A stretch of DNA of 64,000 nucleotides from Desulfoferrobacter suflitae (GTDB lineage: Bacteria; Desulfobacterota; Syntrophobacteria; Syntrophobacterales; Syntrophobacteraceae), in NCBI RefSeq assembly GCF_022603395.1, contig NZ_JAIBKA010000002.1:310001-374000 (forward strand). Direction: 5' to 3'. The notes below the pieces were generated by a model that was given only the letters and a program-made list of their open reading frames with translations, was not told where the DNA came from and made no database searches. The translations under genes were made by a program, and so were the position numbers. Shown piece by piece: positions 1-10,072 of this stretch; positions within the stretch are counted from its first letter, which is position 1, and each line of letters opens with the position of its first letter.

Positions 1-432
1 GGAGCCGCACTGGAGGCTTTCCGAAATAAAATGCGCAGCAAGTTCTGCATCCATATGCCGATCACAGGAAATAATCTATCCCATGCGGCACTCACCCCGG
101 AACATCTGGTACTATGCCCCGACCACAATTTCGCCATAGTCGGCTGGCACATTCAGCCCCGACCGCGCTTCTATATGTTCTACACCTACCTGGCATGGAG
201 CTTCACGCATTCCAGGCGGGAGGATGCGAAACCTTTCTATCGAGGCTATCTGGCGGAAAACAGCAGCAAGGCATTCTTCCAGGAGCACCACCTGGTTTTT
301 GCCTTCTGCTTGCTGGAGCAGACGGTCTCCATGCTGGAGAAGCGCACCATGAGCCAATACGGCCGGTGCCGTGGACCAGAACACAACGCAGCAGAGCTGT
401 TCAACGAGTGCCTCGAGAAGCTCTCTGGTTGA
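1..432 (+). CDS. Hypothetical protein, 5' end possibly outside the window
   Basis: The reading frame is open from base 1 to a stop at 432. The first ATG is at 31, but there is no Shine-Dalgarno site before it, so the gene may begin upstream. The visible 133+ residues are rich in aromatic residues and histidine (for example a Tyr/Phe-rich stretch near codon 50 of the ATG form). Third codon positions favour G and C as in neighbouring genes, which supports real coding. I recognise no family, signal peptide or membrane segment. Bases 433-702 that follow contain nothing I can identify. Confidence 0.5.
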   Translation, partial: GAALEAFRNKMRSKFCIHMPITGNNLSHAALTPEHLVLCPDHNFAIVGWHIQPRPRFYMFYTYLAWSFTHSRREDAKPFYRGYLAENSSKAFFQEHHLVFAFCLLEQTVSMLEKRTMSQYGRCRGPEHNAAELFNECLEKLSG

Positions 433-702
433 CAGTAGGAGACGCGAATATTTCCGTACCTCAACTGCGGATATGAGGGTCTTTCAGTATTCCCCGGGTA
501 TACTGATAGGCTCAGGCAGTGCCTTGAAAATTGAAAATGCCGGGGACGGCTCCTCCCTCCGCTGCGGGGTGAGAATACACGGCTATCTCATCGATGATCG
601 GTGAATCCCATGGGTTTAAGCCGGCAGGATTGACACCAATCAGCGTCCCACTGCCCCATGCTGAATCTTTGACGCGAACGAAGCCGGGCAGGAGCCAAAA
701 GC

Positions 703-2361
703 CTAGTGGCTGCGCCCCACATACTGCTCGCGCATCGCCCTTTTATTGAGCTTGCCGACGCTGGTCTTGGCCAGGCTGTCAACGAAGACGGTCTTATCGG
801 GAACTCCCCACTTGGAAATGACCCCTTTTGCAACGTAACCCATAAAAAACTTCCTGATGTCGTCGTCGGTTACTTTGCCGCGATAGTCTTCCTTCAAAAC
901 CACCAGAGCCAGCGGGCGCTCTCCCCATTTTTCATCGGGCACTGCAATGACGGCCGCTTCGCTGACCGCTTCATGCTGGGTGAGGATGTCTTCCAGCTCC
1001 AACGAGGAAATCCATTCACCCCCGGTTTTGATCACGTCTTTAATGCGGTCGGTCACCTGCAAATATCCTTCGCTGTCGATATATCCGATGTCGGAAGTAT
1101 GCAGCCAGCCGTCCACCCAAAGGTCTTCCGATTTTTCCGGTTCTTTGAAATAGCCCTGAGTGAGCCAGGGAGATCGCACCACCACTTCCCCGGTGCTCAC
1201 CCCATCGTGCGGCAGACTCTTTCCCTGGGGATCTGCCACCTGTAGATCCACCAGAGGAATAGGCGCTCCGGTACGGCACCGCACCGTGATCTGTACGTCC
1301 GGCTCCCAGTCGAACATGTGCGGCTTCAATTTACCCAAGGTCAAAATTGGGCAGGTTTCCGACATGCCGTAGCCGGTAAACACATTGATGCCCTTTTCCA
1401 GAGCCCTCCTGCACAAGGCCCTGGATAGCGCCGAGCCGCCAATGATAAGGGTCCACTTGGAAAGGTCAACCGTTTGAGCCGAGGGACTGTTGAGCAGCAT
1501 ATGCAAAATGGTCGGAACACAGTGCGAAAAGGTGACCTTTTCCGTAGCTACCAGCTTGAGGATGGTCTCGGGCTCATAGCGACCGGGATAAACCTGCTTG
1601 GCACCTATCAGGGTGGCGGCATAGGGCAATCCCCAGGCGTGCACGTGAAACATCGGGGTCAGCGGCATGTAGACATCGGTGGAATCAAATGACGCCTGGG
1701 ACTTGAAGCTGCCCAGAGCGGTCAACACTCCAAGCGTGTGCAGCACCAGCTGACGGTGACTGAAGTACACCCCCTTGGGAGCGCCCGTGGTGCCTGTCGT
1801 ATAGAAGGTGGTTGCTTTGGTGTTCTCGTCGAAATCCGCAAACTCAAATTCCGCTGGAGAGTTGCCAAGCAGCGTCTCATATTCGCCGACGGTTTCAAGG
1901 CTGGTATCCGGGGCCGGCAGCGTGTCCGACATGACAATGATTTTCTTAACCGTCCTGAGTTCACCCCGGATCCCCTCCAGAACAGAGAGAAAATCAGAAT
2001 GGACCAGAATAACATCGTCTTCTGCATGGTTGATGGTATAGGCAATCTGCTCGGGTGACAGCCTGATGTTCACCATATGCAGAATGGCGCCCATCATGGG
2101 AATGGCGAAAAAACACTCGAGATACCTGTGGCTGTCCCAGTCCATTACACCTATGGTATCCCCCGGCCGCACGCCCTGCGCCTGCAACGCGTTGGACAGC
2201 TGCCCGATGCGTTTATTCAAGGTCACATAATCGTAGCGCTTGAGGTCTCGATAGACGATTTCCTGATGTGGCGAGTAGATCAGAGGCGTCCTCAAGAGTT
2301 GTTTGATGATCAGCTGATAATTGTACGCTGACGGAGTCCTGTCGATCAATTCTTCCGGCAT
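703..2361 (-). CDS. Acyl-CoA synthetase (AMP-forming, medium/long-chain fatty acid type)
   Basis: This 552-residue protein activates a fatty acid to its CoA thioester using ATP, the entry step of beta-oxidation. The adenylate-forming signature TTGTTGAPKG lies near residues 188-197. The GYGMSET motif is near residue 335, and the C-terminal lysine motif GKLNKR is close to the end, so the enzyme is full length. A strong GGGAGGGAAAGG site precedes the ATG. It is the last gene of a minus-strand set with thiolase, acyl-CoA dehydrogenase and hydroxyacyl-CoA dehydrogenase, which supports fatty-acid degradation over biosynthesis. Chain-length preference cannot be read from sequence. Confidence 0.93.
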   Translation of the reverse strand: MPEELIDRTPSAYNYQLIIKQLLRTPLIYSPHQEIVYRDLKRYDYVTLNKRIGQLSNALQAQGVRPGDTIGVMDWDSHRYLECFFAIPMMGAILHMVNIRLSPEQIAYTINHAEDDVILVHSDFLSVLEGIRGELRTVKKIIVMSDTLPAPDTSLETVGEYETLLGNSPAEFEFADFDENTKATTFYTTGTTGAPKGVYFSHRQLVLHTLGVLTALGSFKSQASFDSTDVYMPLTPMFHVHAWGLPYAATLIGAKQVYPGRYEPETILKLVATEKVTFSHCVPTILHMLLNSPSAQTVDLSKWTLIIGGSALSRALCRRALEKGINVFTGYGMSETCPILTLGKLKPHMFDWEPDVQITVRCRTGAPIPLVDLQVADPQGKSLPHDGVSTGEVVVRSPWLTQGYFKEPEKSEDLWVDGWLHTSDIGYIDSEGYLQVTDRIKDVIKTGGEWISSLELEDILTQHEAVSEAAVIAVPDEKWGERPLALVVLKEDYRGKVTDDDIRKFFMGYVAKGVISKWGVPDKTVFVDSLAKTSVGKLNKRAMREQYVGRSH

Positions 2362-2400
2362 AACCTTTCCCTCCCAGATTGAAGTACTGCCCCTCTGCGA

Positions 2401-3603
2401 CTAATCTCTTGCCACTATGGTTGTCATGCCCATGCCGCCTCCGACACAAAGCGTTGCAAGACCGAGCTCGAGATTGCGTCGCGCCATTTCAAAAACCAAT
2501 GAAACGACAATGCGCAGCCCTGTGCATCCCACGGGATGGCCCAGGCCTATGCCACTGCCGTTGACGTTGGTGATGGACCGGTCCAGACCGAGACCCCGTT
2601 CACAGGCAAGATACTGAGCGGCGAAAGCTTCATTGACCTCGATCAGCTCAATATCCTTGAGCTTCATCCCAGCCTTCTGCAAGGCTTTCTCCGTGGCCGG
2701 CACCGGCCCATACCCCATGAGGTGGGGTTCCACCCCTGCGACGGCGTGCGTCACAATGCGGGCCAGCGGAGTCAGACCGAGCTCCCGAGCTTTGCTGCGC
2801 GTCATTAGAACGGCGGCGGCGGCGGCATCATTCAATCCGGAAGAATTTCCCGCAGTCACGGTGCCGTCTTTCTTGAAGACCGGTTTGAGCTTTGCCAGAT
2901 CATCCATGGTCAAGCCGAAGCGGGGGTGCTCATCCTGCTCGAACACCGTCTTCTGTCCCTTTTTTCCAGCGATTTCAAAGGGCACTGTCTCATCCTTGAA
3001 CCGCCCCGAGTTGATCGCAGCTTCGGCTTTGTTGTGACTTTCCAGCGCCACCTGGTCCTGGTCGGCACGGGAGATGCCGTATTTTTCGGCGAGGTTTTCC
3101 GCCGTGACTCCCATGATCATAGGGTCCCCCAGCAGGCGGCTCCCCGAATGCAACATCTCCCATACCGCATCGGTAATTTCGTGATTCATCAAACGCATCC
3201 CCCAGCGCGCGTTGGCCAGATAATACGGCGCAGAGCTCATGGACTCAACCCCGACCACAAGCACGATGGCGGAATCTCCGCAGCGGATTTGTTGAACCCC
3301 TGAATTGAGCGCCTGCATGGACGATGAACATTGCCGCTGAACCGTAAAGGCCGGCACATGGTCGGGGATGTTCGCCATCAGGGCTGCCGTCCGTGCCGTG
3401 TTGGCTTCATCGAAGCACTGCACACAATCCCCGGCAATGATGTCACTGATGGTATTTGCGTCCAGGTTGTTGGCCCGCCGCAGCGCCTCTTTCATCACAT
3501 GGGCGGCCAGCTGCGATGCTCGGACGTCTTTGAGCGCCCCGCCAAATTTGCCAATGGCAGTCCGCGCCGCCGCAACCATGACGACATCGTTGTCTCTACT
3601 CAC
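2401..3603 (-). CDS. Thiolase (acetyl-CoA acyltransferase)
   Basis: This 400-residue enzyme performs the thiolytic cleavage step of beta-oxidation. The nucleophilic cysteine is C92 in QCSSSMQA. The C-terminal half has the GHPVGCTG histidine motif and CVGGGMG with the second catalytic cysteine. I chose the GTG at 3603 because GGGAGAAA sits just upstream and the protein then has normal thiolase length. A longer ATG form from 3657 would overlap the upstream region and has no ribosome site. It lies between acyl-CoA dehydrogenase and acyl-CoA synthetase in one minus-strand cluster. Confidence 0.92.
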   Translation of the reverse strand: MSRDNDVVMVAAARTAIGKFGGALKDVRASQLAAHVMKEALRRANNLDANTISDIIAGDCVQCFDEANTARTAALMANIPDHVPAFTVQRQCSSSMQALNSGVQQIRCGDSAIVLVVGVESMSSAPYYLANARWGMRLMNHEITDAVWEMLHSGSRLLGDPMIMGVTAENLAEKYGISRADQDQVALESHNKAEAAINSGRFKDETVPFEIAGKKGQKTVFEQDEHPRFGLTMDDLAKLKPVFKKDGTVTAGNSSGLNDAAAAAVLMTRSKARELGLTPLARIVTHAVAGVEPHLMGYGPVPATEKALQKAGMKLKDIELIEVNEAFAAQYLACERGLGLDRSITNVNGSGIGLGHPVGCTGLRIVVSLVFEMARRNLELGLATLCVGGGMGMTTIVARD

Positions 3604-3657
3604 GTCTGTTTCTCCCGTAGACTGGGTTGCACAGGCAAGTCCCCTGCAACTGTCCAT

Positions 3658-4815
3658 TTATAAGGTTTTGGCAATGACCATGCGCTGGATTTCATTGGTG
3701 CCTTCGTAAATTTGAGTGATCTTGGCATCGCGCATCATCCGCTCAACCGGGTATTCCTTAATATAGCCATAGCCCCCAAGCACCTGCACGGCCTCGGTAG
3801 TCACCCACATGGCCACATCTCCACACACACACTTGGACATGGAGCTCATGCGAATGATCTCCGGACTGATGCGACTCAGATCCTTGGGAAGTTGCTGCAT
3901 CATGGCGCAGGTTTTATACAGCAGCTGCCGGGCCGCCTCTGTGCGCATGGCCATGTCCGCCAGCTTGAAGCCGATTCCCTGGTGTTCGATGATCGCTTTG
4001 CCGAAGCTCTCCCGCTCCTTGGCATAGGCGATCGCATATTCCAAGGCTCCGGCAGCGATGCCCAGGGCCTGAGCTGCAACGCCGGGGCGCGAGAAATCGA
4101 GGGTTTTCATCATCACATGGAAGCCGTCCCCTTCCTGGCCCAGCATGTTTTCAGCCGGAACCCGGCAGTCTTCAAAAACAAGCTCCACGGTATCCGACCA
4201 GCGAATTCCCATTTTGTTTTCTTTCTTGCCCACGGTAAAACCCGGCGTGCCTTTCTCCACGACGAACACTGCCGCATTCTTGTGGGTCGGTTTTTCCGGG
4301 TCAGTGACCGCATAGACCGTTACGATGTCCGCCACCCCTCCATTGGTGATAAAATTCTTGGTCCCGTTGAGGATATAGGAATCGCCGTCCTTTTTGGCCC
4401 GACAGCGCAACCTGGCCACATCGGAGCCGGCGGCCGGCTCGGTCAAGGCAAAGGCGGCCAGATGTTCCCCACTGGCAAGTTGCGGCAAGAATCGCTTTCT
4501 CTGCTCCTCATTGGCCGCGAGCAAAATGGGCAGGGAACCCAGTTCGTGATCGGCCACCAGAAGACCACAGGCGGCATCGACCTTGGACAGCTCTTCGACA
4601 GTGATGGCAAGCGCCAGCAACCCTGCACCGGATCCCCCGTATGCCTCAGGGAAGTCAATCCCGTAGAGGCCGTTTTCTCTCATCAATTCAACCATTTCCC
4701 AATCGAATTCGGCGTCTTCATCGCGCTTGCCCGCACCCGGCGCCACCTTTTCTTTGGCCAACCGACGCACCATATTCTGCAACAGTATTTGTTCCTCCGT
4801 CAGATCGTACTGCAT
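3658..4815 (-). CDS. Acyl-CoA dehydrogenase
   Basis: FAD enzyme of 385 residues catalysing the first oxidation of beta-oxidation, from acyl-CoA to trans-2-enoyl-CoA. It has the usual three-part fold: helical N-terminus, the central ALTEPAAGSD segment, and the C-terminal YEGTNEIQR motif whose glutamate (about E371) is the expected catalytic base. A GGGAGAAG site precedes the ATG. No electron-transfer flavoprotein genes are in this cluster, so its electron acceptor must be encoded elsewhere. It may be a short- to medium-chain enzyme; the exact substrate is not determinable here. Confidence 0.94.
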   Translation of the reverse strand: MQYDLTEEQILLQNMVRRLAKEKVAPGAGKRDEDAEFDWEMVELMRENGLYGIDFPEAYGGSGAGLLALAITVEELSKVDAACGLLVADHELGSLPILLAANEEQRKRFLPQLASGEHLAAFALTEPAAGSDVARLRCRAKKDGDSYILNGTKNFITNGGVADIVTVYAVTDPEKPTHKNAAVFVVEKGTPGFTVGKKENKMGIRWSDTVELVFEDCRVPAENMLGQEGDGFHVMMKTLDFSRPGVAAQALGIAAGALEYAIAYAKERESFGKAIIEHQGIGFKLADMAMRTEAARQLLYKTCAMMQQLPKDLSRISPEIIRMSSMSKCVCGDVAMWVTTEAVQVLGGYGYIKEYPVERMMRDAKITQIYEGTNEIQRMVIAKTL

Positions 4816-4946
4816 GGTCTTCTCCCTTTTCCTACGATTTCAATTCTTTCAAAAAAATGCTTTGCCCACATTTCAGCATGTCCTGTCCCTCAGCTATCCC
4901 CTGCCGCTTTGCGCTTCCTTCCCCCTGCAGCGACGATACTTTGAAT

Positions 4947-5804
4947 CTACCGGGTATAATCGTAAAATCCTTTACCGCTCTTACGCCCCAGGTAACCCGC
5001 CCGCACCATCTTTCGCAGAAGCGGCGCCGGACGGTATTTGTCTTCACCCAATTCCTTGTGCAACCCGTCCAGCACGTGCAGCAGCGTATCGAGGCCGACC
5101 ATATCCGCCAGAGCCAGCGGGCCGATCGGGTGGTTGGCACCCAGGACCATGGCCCGGTCGATGTCCTCCGCAGAAGCGATCTTTTCGGAATAGACGAAGA
5201 TGGCTTCATTGATCATCGGGCAAAGGATCCGGTTGACGGCAAAACCCGGGGCTTCCAGCACTTCGATGGGAGTCTTGCCAATTTTCTCGGTAAATACCTT
5301 CGCGGCGGCAAAGGTGACGCCAGAGGTCAGAAAGCCCCTGGTGAGTTCTACCAGCTGCATGATCGGAACCGGATTGAAGAAGTGCATGCCGATCACCTTA
5401 TCCGGCCGTCCGGTGACCGACGCCATCTCCGTGATGGAAAGGCCCGATGTGTTGGAAGCGAGGATGGTATCGGATCCGCACAAACCATCCAGCTCCTTGA
5501 AGACATCCTTCTTCAGGTCCATGATTTCAATGACGGCTTCGACAACCAGGTCGGCGCCGCTCACCGCCTCCTTCATGTCGACGGTTCCCTGGATACGGCC
5601 CATTACGGCATCGACCGCGGGGCCTTCCATCCTGCCCTTGGAAACGGCCCGGTCCAGATTCTTCCTGATGGTGTTCAGGCCCTTCTCGACAAAACGCTCT
5701 TCAATGTCCCGCATGGTCACAGAAAAACCAACCTCCGCCGCAACCTGGGCAATACCCGCCCCCATGATGCCGGCTCCAAGTACACACACCTTTTTGATTT
5801 CCAT
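4947..5804 (-). CDS. hbd: 3-hydroxyacyl-CoA (3-hydroxybutyryl-CoA) dehydrogenase
   Basis: NAD-dependent oxidation of 3-hydroxyacyl-CoA to the 3-ketoacyl-CoA, 285 residues. The N-terminal Rossmann motif [11 protein letters not shown] begins near residue 10, and the catalytic histidine is in GMHFFNPVP near residue 139. The C-terminal domain ends in the usual [11 protein letters not shown] motif. The ATG at 5804 is preferred over a GTG two codons earlier because AGGAGG lies at ideal spacing from it. It is transcribed with the other beta-oxidation genes. An enoyl-CoA hydratase, which would supply its substrate, is not present nearby. Confidence 0.94.
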   Translation of the reverse strand: MEIKKVCVLGAGIMGAGIAQVAAEVGFSVTMRDIEERFVEKGLNTIRKNLDRAVSKGRMEGPAVDAVMGRIQGTVDMKEAVSGADLVVEAVIEIMDLKKDVFKELDGLCGSDTILASNTSGLSITEMASVTGRPDKVIGMHFFNPVPIMQLVELTRGFLTSGVTFAAAKVFTEKIGKTPIEVLEAPGFAVNRILCPMINEAIFVYSEKIASAEDIDRAMVLGANHPIGPLALADMVGLDTLLHVLDGLHKELGEDKYRPAPLLRKMVRAGYLGRKSGKGFYDYTR

Positions 5805-5895
5805 TGGCACCTCCTGTTTTCGTGCTGAAATGAAATCCCCCGAAATTTAGACCAGACAACGGGGAACAACTCACTCCTGTAATGCAACACGCCTT

Positions 5896-6498
5896 CTACC
5901 AATCCGCCATCAACTCGAGTAGGCCGTCAGCGAGCCCATCAATGGATTCTTCCTGCTCGCGCAACAAACCCTGAACGGCAATCCCCTGTACCGCCCCCAC
6001 AAAAGCGATGGCGGCTGCTCGTGGGTTATGCACTTTGGGATGGTTCGCGAGCAGCCGGGCAAATGCATTGACGAAAACCTCATAGGTCTGCTTCAGGCGC
6101 ATTTCCATGGGCTGATTGCTGCCGGCGAATTCCGTTGCCAGAGCCGCCAGACAGATGGTGGCTTCGGGGTTGCGTTTAAAATGGTCGCACATGATGACCA
6201 GAATGTGTTGCACGGCTTTGCTGGACCCGCTTTCCACCTGTTCAGCGAAATCCGAATAGACTTTCATGCCGCGCGCCAACCAGTCGACCACGGTTTCGAG
6301 CAGCATTTCTTTGGACGCGAAGTGATGGAAGATGGCTCCCGAGGTCAACTGGATGGCCTGCGCCAAATCCGCGATGGTGGTCTTGTGATATCCCTGGCGG
6401 GCGAACAGTCTGACCGCCGCTTTGAGGATTCGGCTTCGGGTCTGTTTGGCTTGCGCCTCTTTGGTTGCATTGTGTCTTGTGGCCATGGCGGAAACCAT
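5896..6498 (-). CDS. TetR-family transcriptional regulator
   Basis: A 200-residue regulator with an N-terminal TetR helix-turn-helix (about residues 20-66, with the GYHKTTIADLAQ and GAIFHHFASKE motifs) and a helical ligand-binding domain. It is the first gene of the minus-strand beta-oxidation cluster, so control of fatty-acid degradation genes with an acyl-CoA or fatty-acid ligand is likely by analogy with FadR-type TetR proteins. This is inference. An in-frame ATG at 6486 is an alternative start; neither has a clear ribosome site. A near-palindrome just upstream could be its own operator. Confidence 0.9.
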   Translation of the reverse strand: MVSAMATRHNATKEAQAKQTRSRILKAAVRLFARQGYHKTTIADLAQAIQLTSGAIFHHFASKEMLLETVVDWLARGMKVYSDFAEQVESGSSKAVQHILVIMCDHFKRNPEATICLAALATEFAGSNQPMEMRLKQTYEVFVNAFARLLANHPKVHNPRAAAIAFVGAVQGIAVQGLLREQEESIDGLADGLLELMADW

Positions 6499-6501
6499 AT
6501 T

Positions 6502-6519
6502 ACATACTATGTGCTATGT
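6502..6519. promoter_or_regulatory. Possible TetR operator upstream of the regulator gene
   Basis: The 18 bases ACATACTATGTGCTATGT form an imperfect dyad (ACATA...TATGT) ending 3 bases before the TetR start. The position fits autoregulation by a TetR-type protein. There is no second copy that I could find before the hydroxyacyl-CoA dehydrogenase gene, so the assignment is tentative. Confidence 0.3.
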
Positions 6520-6639
6520 CAAAACAAAATTTTCGCCCCCGAAACCATCCCGCCAACGGCACGATCACACCCTCTGCCCCCCCTTGCGCAAGGCAAAGGG
6601 AGGTCGCCAACAGACTCTCGGGCAGAATGACGAGCTCAA

Positions 6640-7242
6640 TTATTCATGAGGGAGGAGCCAGGAAGCCAGGCGCTCGAGCAATTCGTTTCTTCCCTGATGG
6701 TTCACCGCTGAAAAAAGGATAAGATCGTCACCGGCAACCGTCAGGCTCTGAGCGGCACGCATGACACACGTCTTATGCTTTCCACGGGGCAGTTTGTCGC
6801 TTTTGGTCAACACCCCGAGGGCAGCGATACCTTTAACACGCAGCCAGTTCCATAACTGCAGATCGTCAGCCGTGGGTGCTCTCCTGGCATCCATGATTTG
6901 CACAACCCCGCGCAGGGAGCGGCGCCCTCCCAGGTAGCTCTCCACCATGGGACCCCACTGGGCACGAACACTCTCCGGCACCCGGGCAAATCCATATCCG
7001 GGCAGGTCCACAAAGTAGAAGGCAGCGTTTATGATGAAAAAATTGATGGTCTGGGTTCTTCCGGGAGTGCGGCTGGTGCGCACCAGTTTCTTGCGCCTGA
7101 CCAGGCAGTTGATGAGTGAAGACTTACCGACATTGGAGCGCCCGGCAAAGGCCACCTCCGGCAGGGCTTCGGCGGGGCACTGCTCAGGTGTGACGGCCGA
7201 AGCGACATAATCCGCCGATTTGATGATCAGATCACGGCTCAT
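6640..7242 (-). CDS. engB: Ribosome biogenesis GTPase EngB (YsxC/YihA)
   Basis: A 200-residue GTPase needed for assembly of the large ribosomal subunit. It shows all G motifs in order: GRSNVGKSS (G1) near residue 33, TPGRTQ (G2), DLPGYG (G3) and TKSDK (G4). Length is normal for the family. Its ATG overlaps the stop of the upstream aminotransferase by four bases (ATGA), so the two are translationally coupled at the end of the his-linked operon. Confidence 0.97.
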   Translation of the reverse strand: MSRDLIIKSADYVASAVTPEQCPAEALPEVAFAGRSNVGKSSLINCLVRRKKLVRTSRTPGRTQTINFFIINAAFYFVDLPGYGFARVPESVRAQWGPMVESYLGGRRSLRGVVQIMDARRAPTADDLQLWNWLRVKGIAALGVLTKSDKLPRGKHKTCVMRAAQSLTVAGDDLILFSAVNHQGRNELLERLASWLLPHE

Positions 7243-8402
7243 GGTTTTCCAGGTTTGATGGAAGCCAGGTATTGTTCAATGCGATCCAGCCCTTGGGCTA
7301 TGTTCTCCAGCGAATTGGCATAACTGAAGCGAACGTAGCCCTCACCGTTGCTGCCGAAATCAATCCCGGGGGTGATGCCGACCTTGGCTTTTTCCAGAAC
7401 ATCAAAGGCAAAGGCATAGGAATCGTTGGTGAATTTTGCCGCATTGGCAAAAACATAGAACGCCCCGGTCGGCTCCACGGTGATGCCGAAGCCCATTTCC
7501 CGCAGTCGTCGAATCATGAAACGGCGGCGTTTATCGAAGGTTGATCGCATATGCTCCACGTCTGCCTTGACACTGGCATCCGTCAGGGCGACACAAGCCG
7601 CCGCCTGGGCCACTGAATTGGCTGAAATGAAAAAATTTTGCAGCATTTTCTGCATGGGGCGCACCAGGTTCTTGGGAACAATCAGATAGCCCAGTCTCCA
7701 TCCGGTCATGGCAAAAAGCTTGGAAAAGCCATTGAAAACAATACACTTATCGGTGAATTCCAGCATCGACCGTGCGCGCCCTGCATAGACCAGCCCGTGG
7801 TAGATCTCATCACTCAATACCCATTTCCCCAAATCGGCAATCTCCGCCATGCGCTGCGGTTCCAACTGGTTGCCGGTGGGGTTGGCGGGCGAGTTGACCA
7901 ATATTGCCCTGGTGCGTGGACTCAAAGCGGCCTTGATGACCTCGGGCCGGTACTGAAATCCATCTTCCTCGTACACCGCAACCGTCCTCGGAACCCCCTC
8001 GAGGAAGGTGATGAAGTTGGGATAACAGGCATAGTGCGGATTGGACAGAATCACCTCCTCCCCGCATTCCAGCAGCGTGCTCATGGCAATCAGAAAGGCG
8101 GGCGACGTCCCGGAAGTGATCAACACCTGATCAGGCTCCAGGCGAGTGATTCCATAAGTCTGGGAATAGTATGCGCACACCGCTTCCCTCAATTTGGCAT
8201 TGCCCAGACTGTGGGTGTAACGGGTTTCCCCCCTGTGCAGCGCGTCTATGGCGGCAGATTTGATCGCTTCAGGAGTCTCGAAATCGGGTTCGCCGATCTC
8301 CAGATGAATGATCGATTCGCCCGCGCACTCCATCTTCTGAGCCCGCTCCAGAACGTCCATTACGATGAAGGGCTTGATCCCTTCGATTCTTCTGCAGATC
8401 AA
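7239..8402 (-). CDS. PLP-dependent aminotransferase, class I/II (aspartate aminotransferase-like)
   Basis: A fold-type I pyridoxal-phosphate enzyme of 387 residues. The N-terminal GEPDFETPEAI segment, SDEIYHGL (which binds the cofactor) and the lysine of NGFSKLFAMTGWRLGY (Schiff base) are all visible. The start is a TTG at 8402 with a GGGG site seven bases upstream; no in-frame ATG precedes the conserved N-terminus. It follows the TPR lipoprotein gene and overlaps engB. Aspartate, alanine or aromatic amino acid use cannot be separated from sequence alone. Confidence 0.92.
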   Translation of the reverse strand: MICRRIEGIKPFIVMDVLERAQKMECAGESIIHLEIGEPDFETPEAIKSAAIDALHRGETRYTHSLGNAKLREAVCAYYSQTYGITRLEPDQVLITSGTSPAFLIAMSTLLECGEEVILSNPHYACYPNFITFLEGVPRTVAVYEEDGFQYRPEVIKAALSPRTRAILVNSPANPTGNQLEPQRMAEIADLGKWVLSDEIYHGLVYAGRARSMLEFTDKCIVFNGFSKLFAMTGWRLGYLIVPKNLVRPMQKMLQNFFISANSVAQAAACVALTDASVKADVEHMRSTFDKRRRFMIRRLREMGFGITVEPTGAFYVFANAAKFTNDSYAFAFDVLEKAKVGITPGIDFGSNGEGYVRFSYANSLENIAQGLDRIEQYLASIKPGKP

Positions 8403-8426
8403 TTTTTTTCCCCTTGAGATGCTCCA

Positions 8427-9200
8427 TCACGAACCGCTGCCAGCGGGTAATTTTTCCAAATACCTCCTGGCTTCCGCAGCCGATTCGGAATCAGGACTCA
8501 TGCGCACCACCCTGGCAAGAGAGTTGTAGGCCTCCGGGAAATTTCCCTCCCGGTAACTCAGCAAACCGATGCGCAACAGAGCTTCGGCCATGTTGGGACT
8601 GTGCTGCAGCGCCTTTTGGTAGTTTTGCACGGCCCCCTCCAGGTTGCCCTGCTTTTCTTCGATGATCCCTATCTGCAGGTATGCTGGAGCGTAAGCCGGC
8701 TGCACGCGCACCGCCTGTTGATATTTTTCCAGTGCCGCCGCAAGGTCTCCACGTTTTTCATAGAGTTGCCCCAAATTGTACAGCACATAGTGTGGCGTCT
8801 GATAAAAAGGATTGGCCAGGGCCTTTTGGAAAGCAGCCTCCGCTTCGGCATACCGGCCCCGTTCCGCGTAGAGGACACCCAGAGCATTCGATGCTTCGGC
8901 GTAGTCCGGCTTCAGAGCAAGGGACTTATTGAAGTGATCGGCGGCCAAATCGGGGAGGCCTCTCGCCCCATAGGCCAGACCAAGATCATAGTGAATAGCC
9001 GGATCGTTGGGCTTCAATTTCTCAGCCTGGGTGAGGTACTGCAGAGCCAGCCCGGTGTCGCCGGCCGAAAGATAATTTTCACCGATTTGCTGCAGCTGTT
9101 CCGCGTTCAGCTTTTTTCCGTTTTTCCCCGCCAGCCCGTTGCACGCCGCAAGCATCAACAGGCACACAACCGACACCATCAAAGTGCGGATCCTTAACAT
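8427..9200 (-). CDS. TPR-repeat lipoprotein (PilF/PilW-like)
   Basis: A 257-residue protein with a lipoprotein signal peptide (basic start, hydrophobic run, lipobox LAAC with Cys at about residue 19), followed by six or more tetratricopeptide repeats from residue 35 to 240. PilF/PilW proteins of this design assist PilQ secretin assembly for type IV pili, and pilus ATPases lie elsewhere in this window, so a pilus role is plausible but not proven. Its ATG shares one base with the hisG stop (TGATG). Confidence 0.85.
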   Translation of the reverse strand: MLRIRTLMVSVVCLLMLAACNGLAGKNGKKLNAEQLQQIGENYLSAGDTGLALQYLTQAEKLKPNDPAIHYDLGLAYGARGLPDLAADHFNKSLALKPDYAEASNALGVLYAERGRYAEAEAAFQKALANPFYQTPHYVLYNLGQLYEKRGDLAAALEKYQQAVRVQPAYAPAYLQIGIIEEKQGNLEGAVQNYQKALQHSPNMAEALLRIGLLSYREGNFPEAYNSLARVVRMSPDSESAAEARRYLEKLPAGSGS

Positions 9201-10072
9201 CAGATCACCTTGTTGAGAGAATATTCAATGATGCCCTCCGCTCCCCGCTTAATCAGTTTGGGAATCAGCTCTCTGACCACCTGCTTTGCCACCACGGTCT
9301 CCACCGAGAGCCAGTTGCTCTGATACAGATGGGCAATCGTTGGAGCATTCAAGCTGGGAAGGAGTTCGATGACTCCGTTAATGTTGGCTTCCGACACGTT
9401 CATCTTGAGGCAGACCAAATCGTCAGCGCGTAACGCACCCTGCAGCAACAGCGCAATCTGTTCGATTTTTTCCCGCTTCCAGGGATCGTCCCAGGCCGTT
9501 TTATTGGCGATCAGCTGGGTGTTGGACTGCATCAGTTCGGTGACTATGCGCAGTCCGTTGGCACGCATGGTGGTGCCGGTCTCGGTTACCTCGACAATGG
9601 CGTCACACAGTCCTGAAATCACTTTCGCTTCGGTGGCGCCCCAGGAAAATTCAACATTCACCTCGACTCCCGCCGCGGCAAAATAGCGCTTGGTGAAGTT
9701 CACCAACTCCGTGGCAATCTTTTTCCCCGCCAAATCCTTCACATCCCGGACCGGGGAATCAAGCGGCACCGCCAAAACCCATCTGGCCGGCCGCTGGCTC
9801 ACCTTGGAATAGATCAGATCGGTTATCACCATGACATCGGAATCATTTTCCATGATCCAATCTTTGCCCGTCAGTCCGACGTCGAACGTTCCGTTCTCGA
9901 CATAACGGGACATTTCCTGAGCCCGGCATATGGCGCAATGAATATCGACATCATTGATTTCCGGAAAATAATTGCGGTCGGAAAGAGATATCCGCCAGCC
10001 CGATTGGCGAAATAGTCGAATGGTAGATTCCTGCAGGCTTCCTTTGGGGATGCCCAATTTAAGTTGATTCAC
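9200..10072 (-). CDS. hisG: ATP phosphoribosyltransferase HisG, long form
   Basis: First enzyme of histidine synthesis, condensing ATP and PRPP. At 290 residues it is the long form, with catalytic domains I and II (GIPKGSLQ at the N-terminus; [15 protein letters not shown] near residue 165) and a C-terminal regulatory domain of about 75 residues. This type is feedback-inhibited by histidine and works without HisZ. The GTG at 10072 is chosen because it overlaps the hisI stop (GTGA) and is preceded by GAGGAGG; a longer form would read through hisI in another frame. Confidence 0.95.
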   Translation of the reverse strand: MNQLKLGIPKGSLQESTIRLFRQSGWRISLSDRNYFPEINDVDIHCAICRAQEMSRYVENGTFDVGLTGKDWIMENDSDVMVITDLIYSKVSQRPARWVLAVPLDSPVRDVKDLAGKKIATELVNFTKRYFAAAGVEVNVEFSWGATEAKVISGLCDAIVEVTETGTTMRANGLRIVTELMQSNTQLIANKTAWDDPWKREKIEQIALLLQGALRADDLVCLKMNVSEANINGVIELLPSLNAPTIAHLYQSNWLSVETVVAKQVVRELIPKLIKRGAEGIIEYSLNKVI

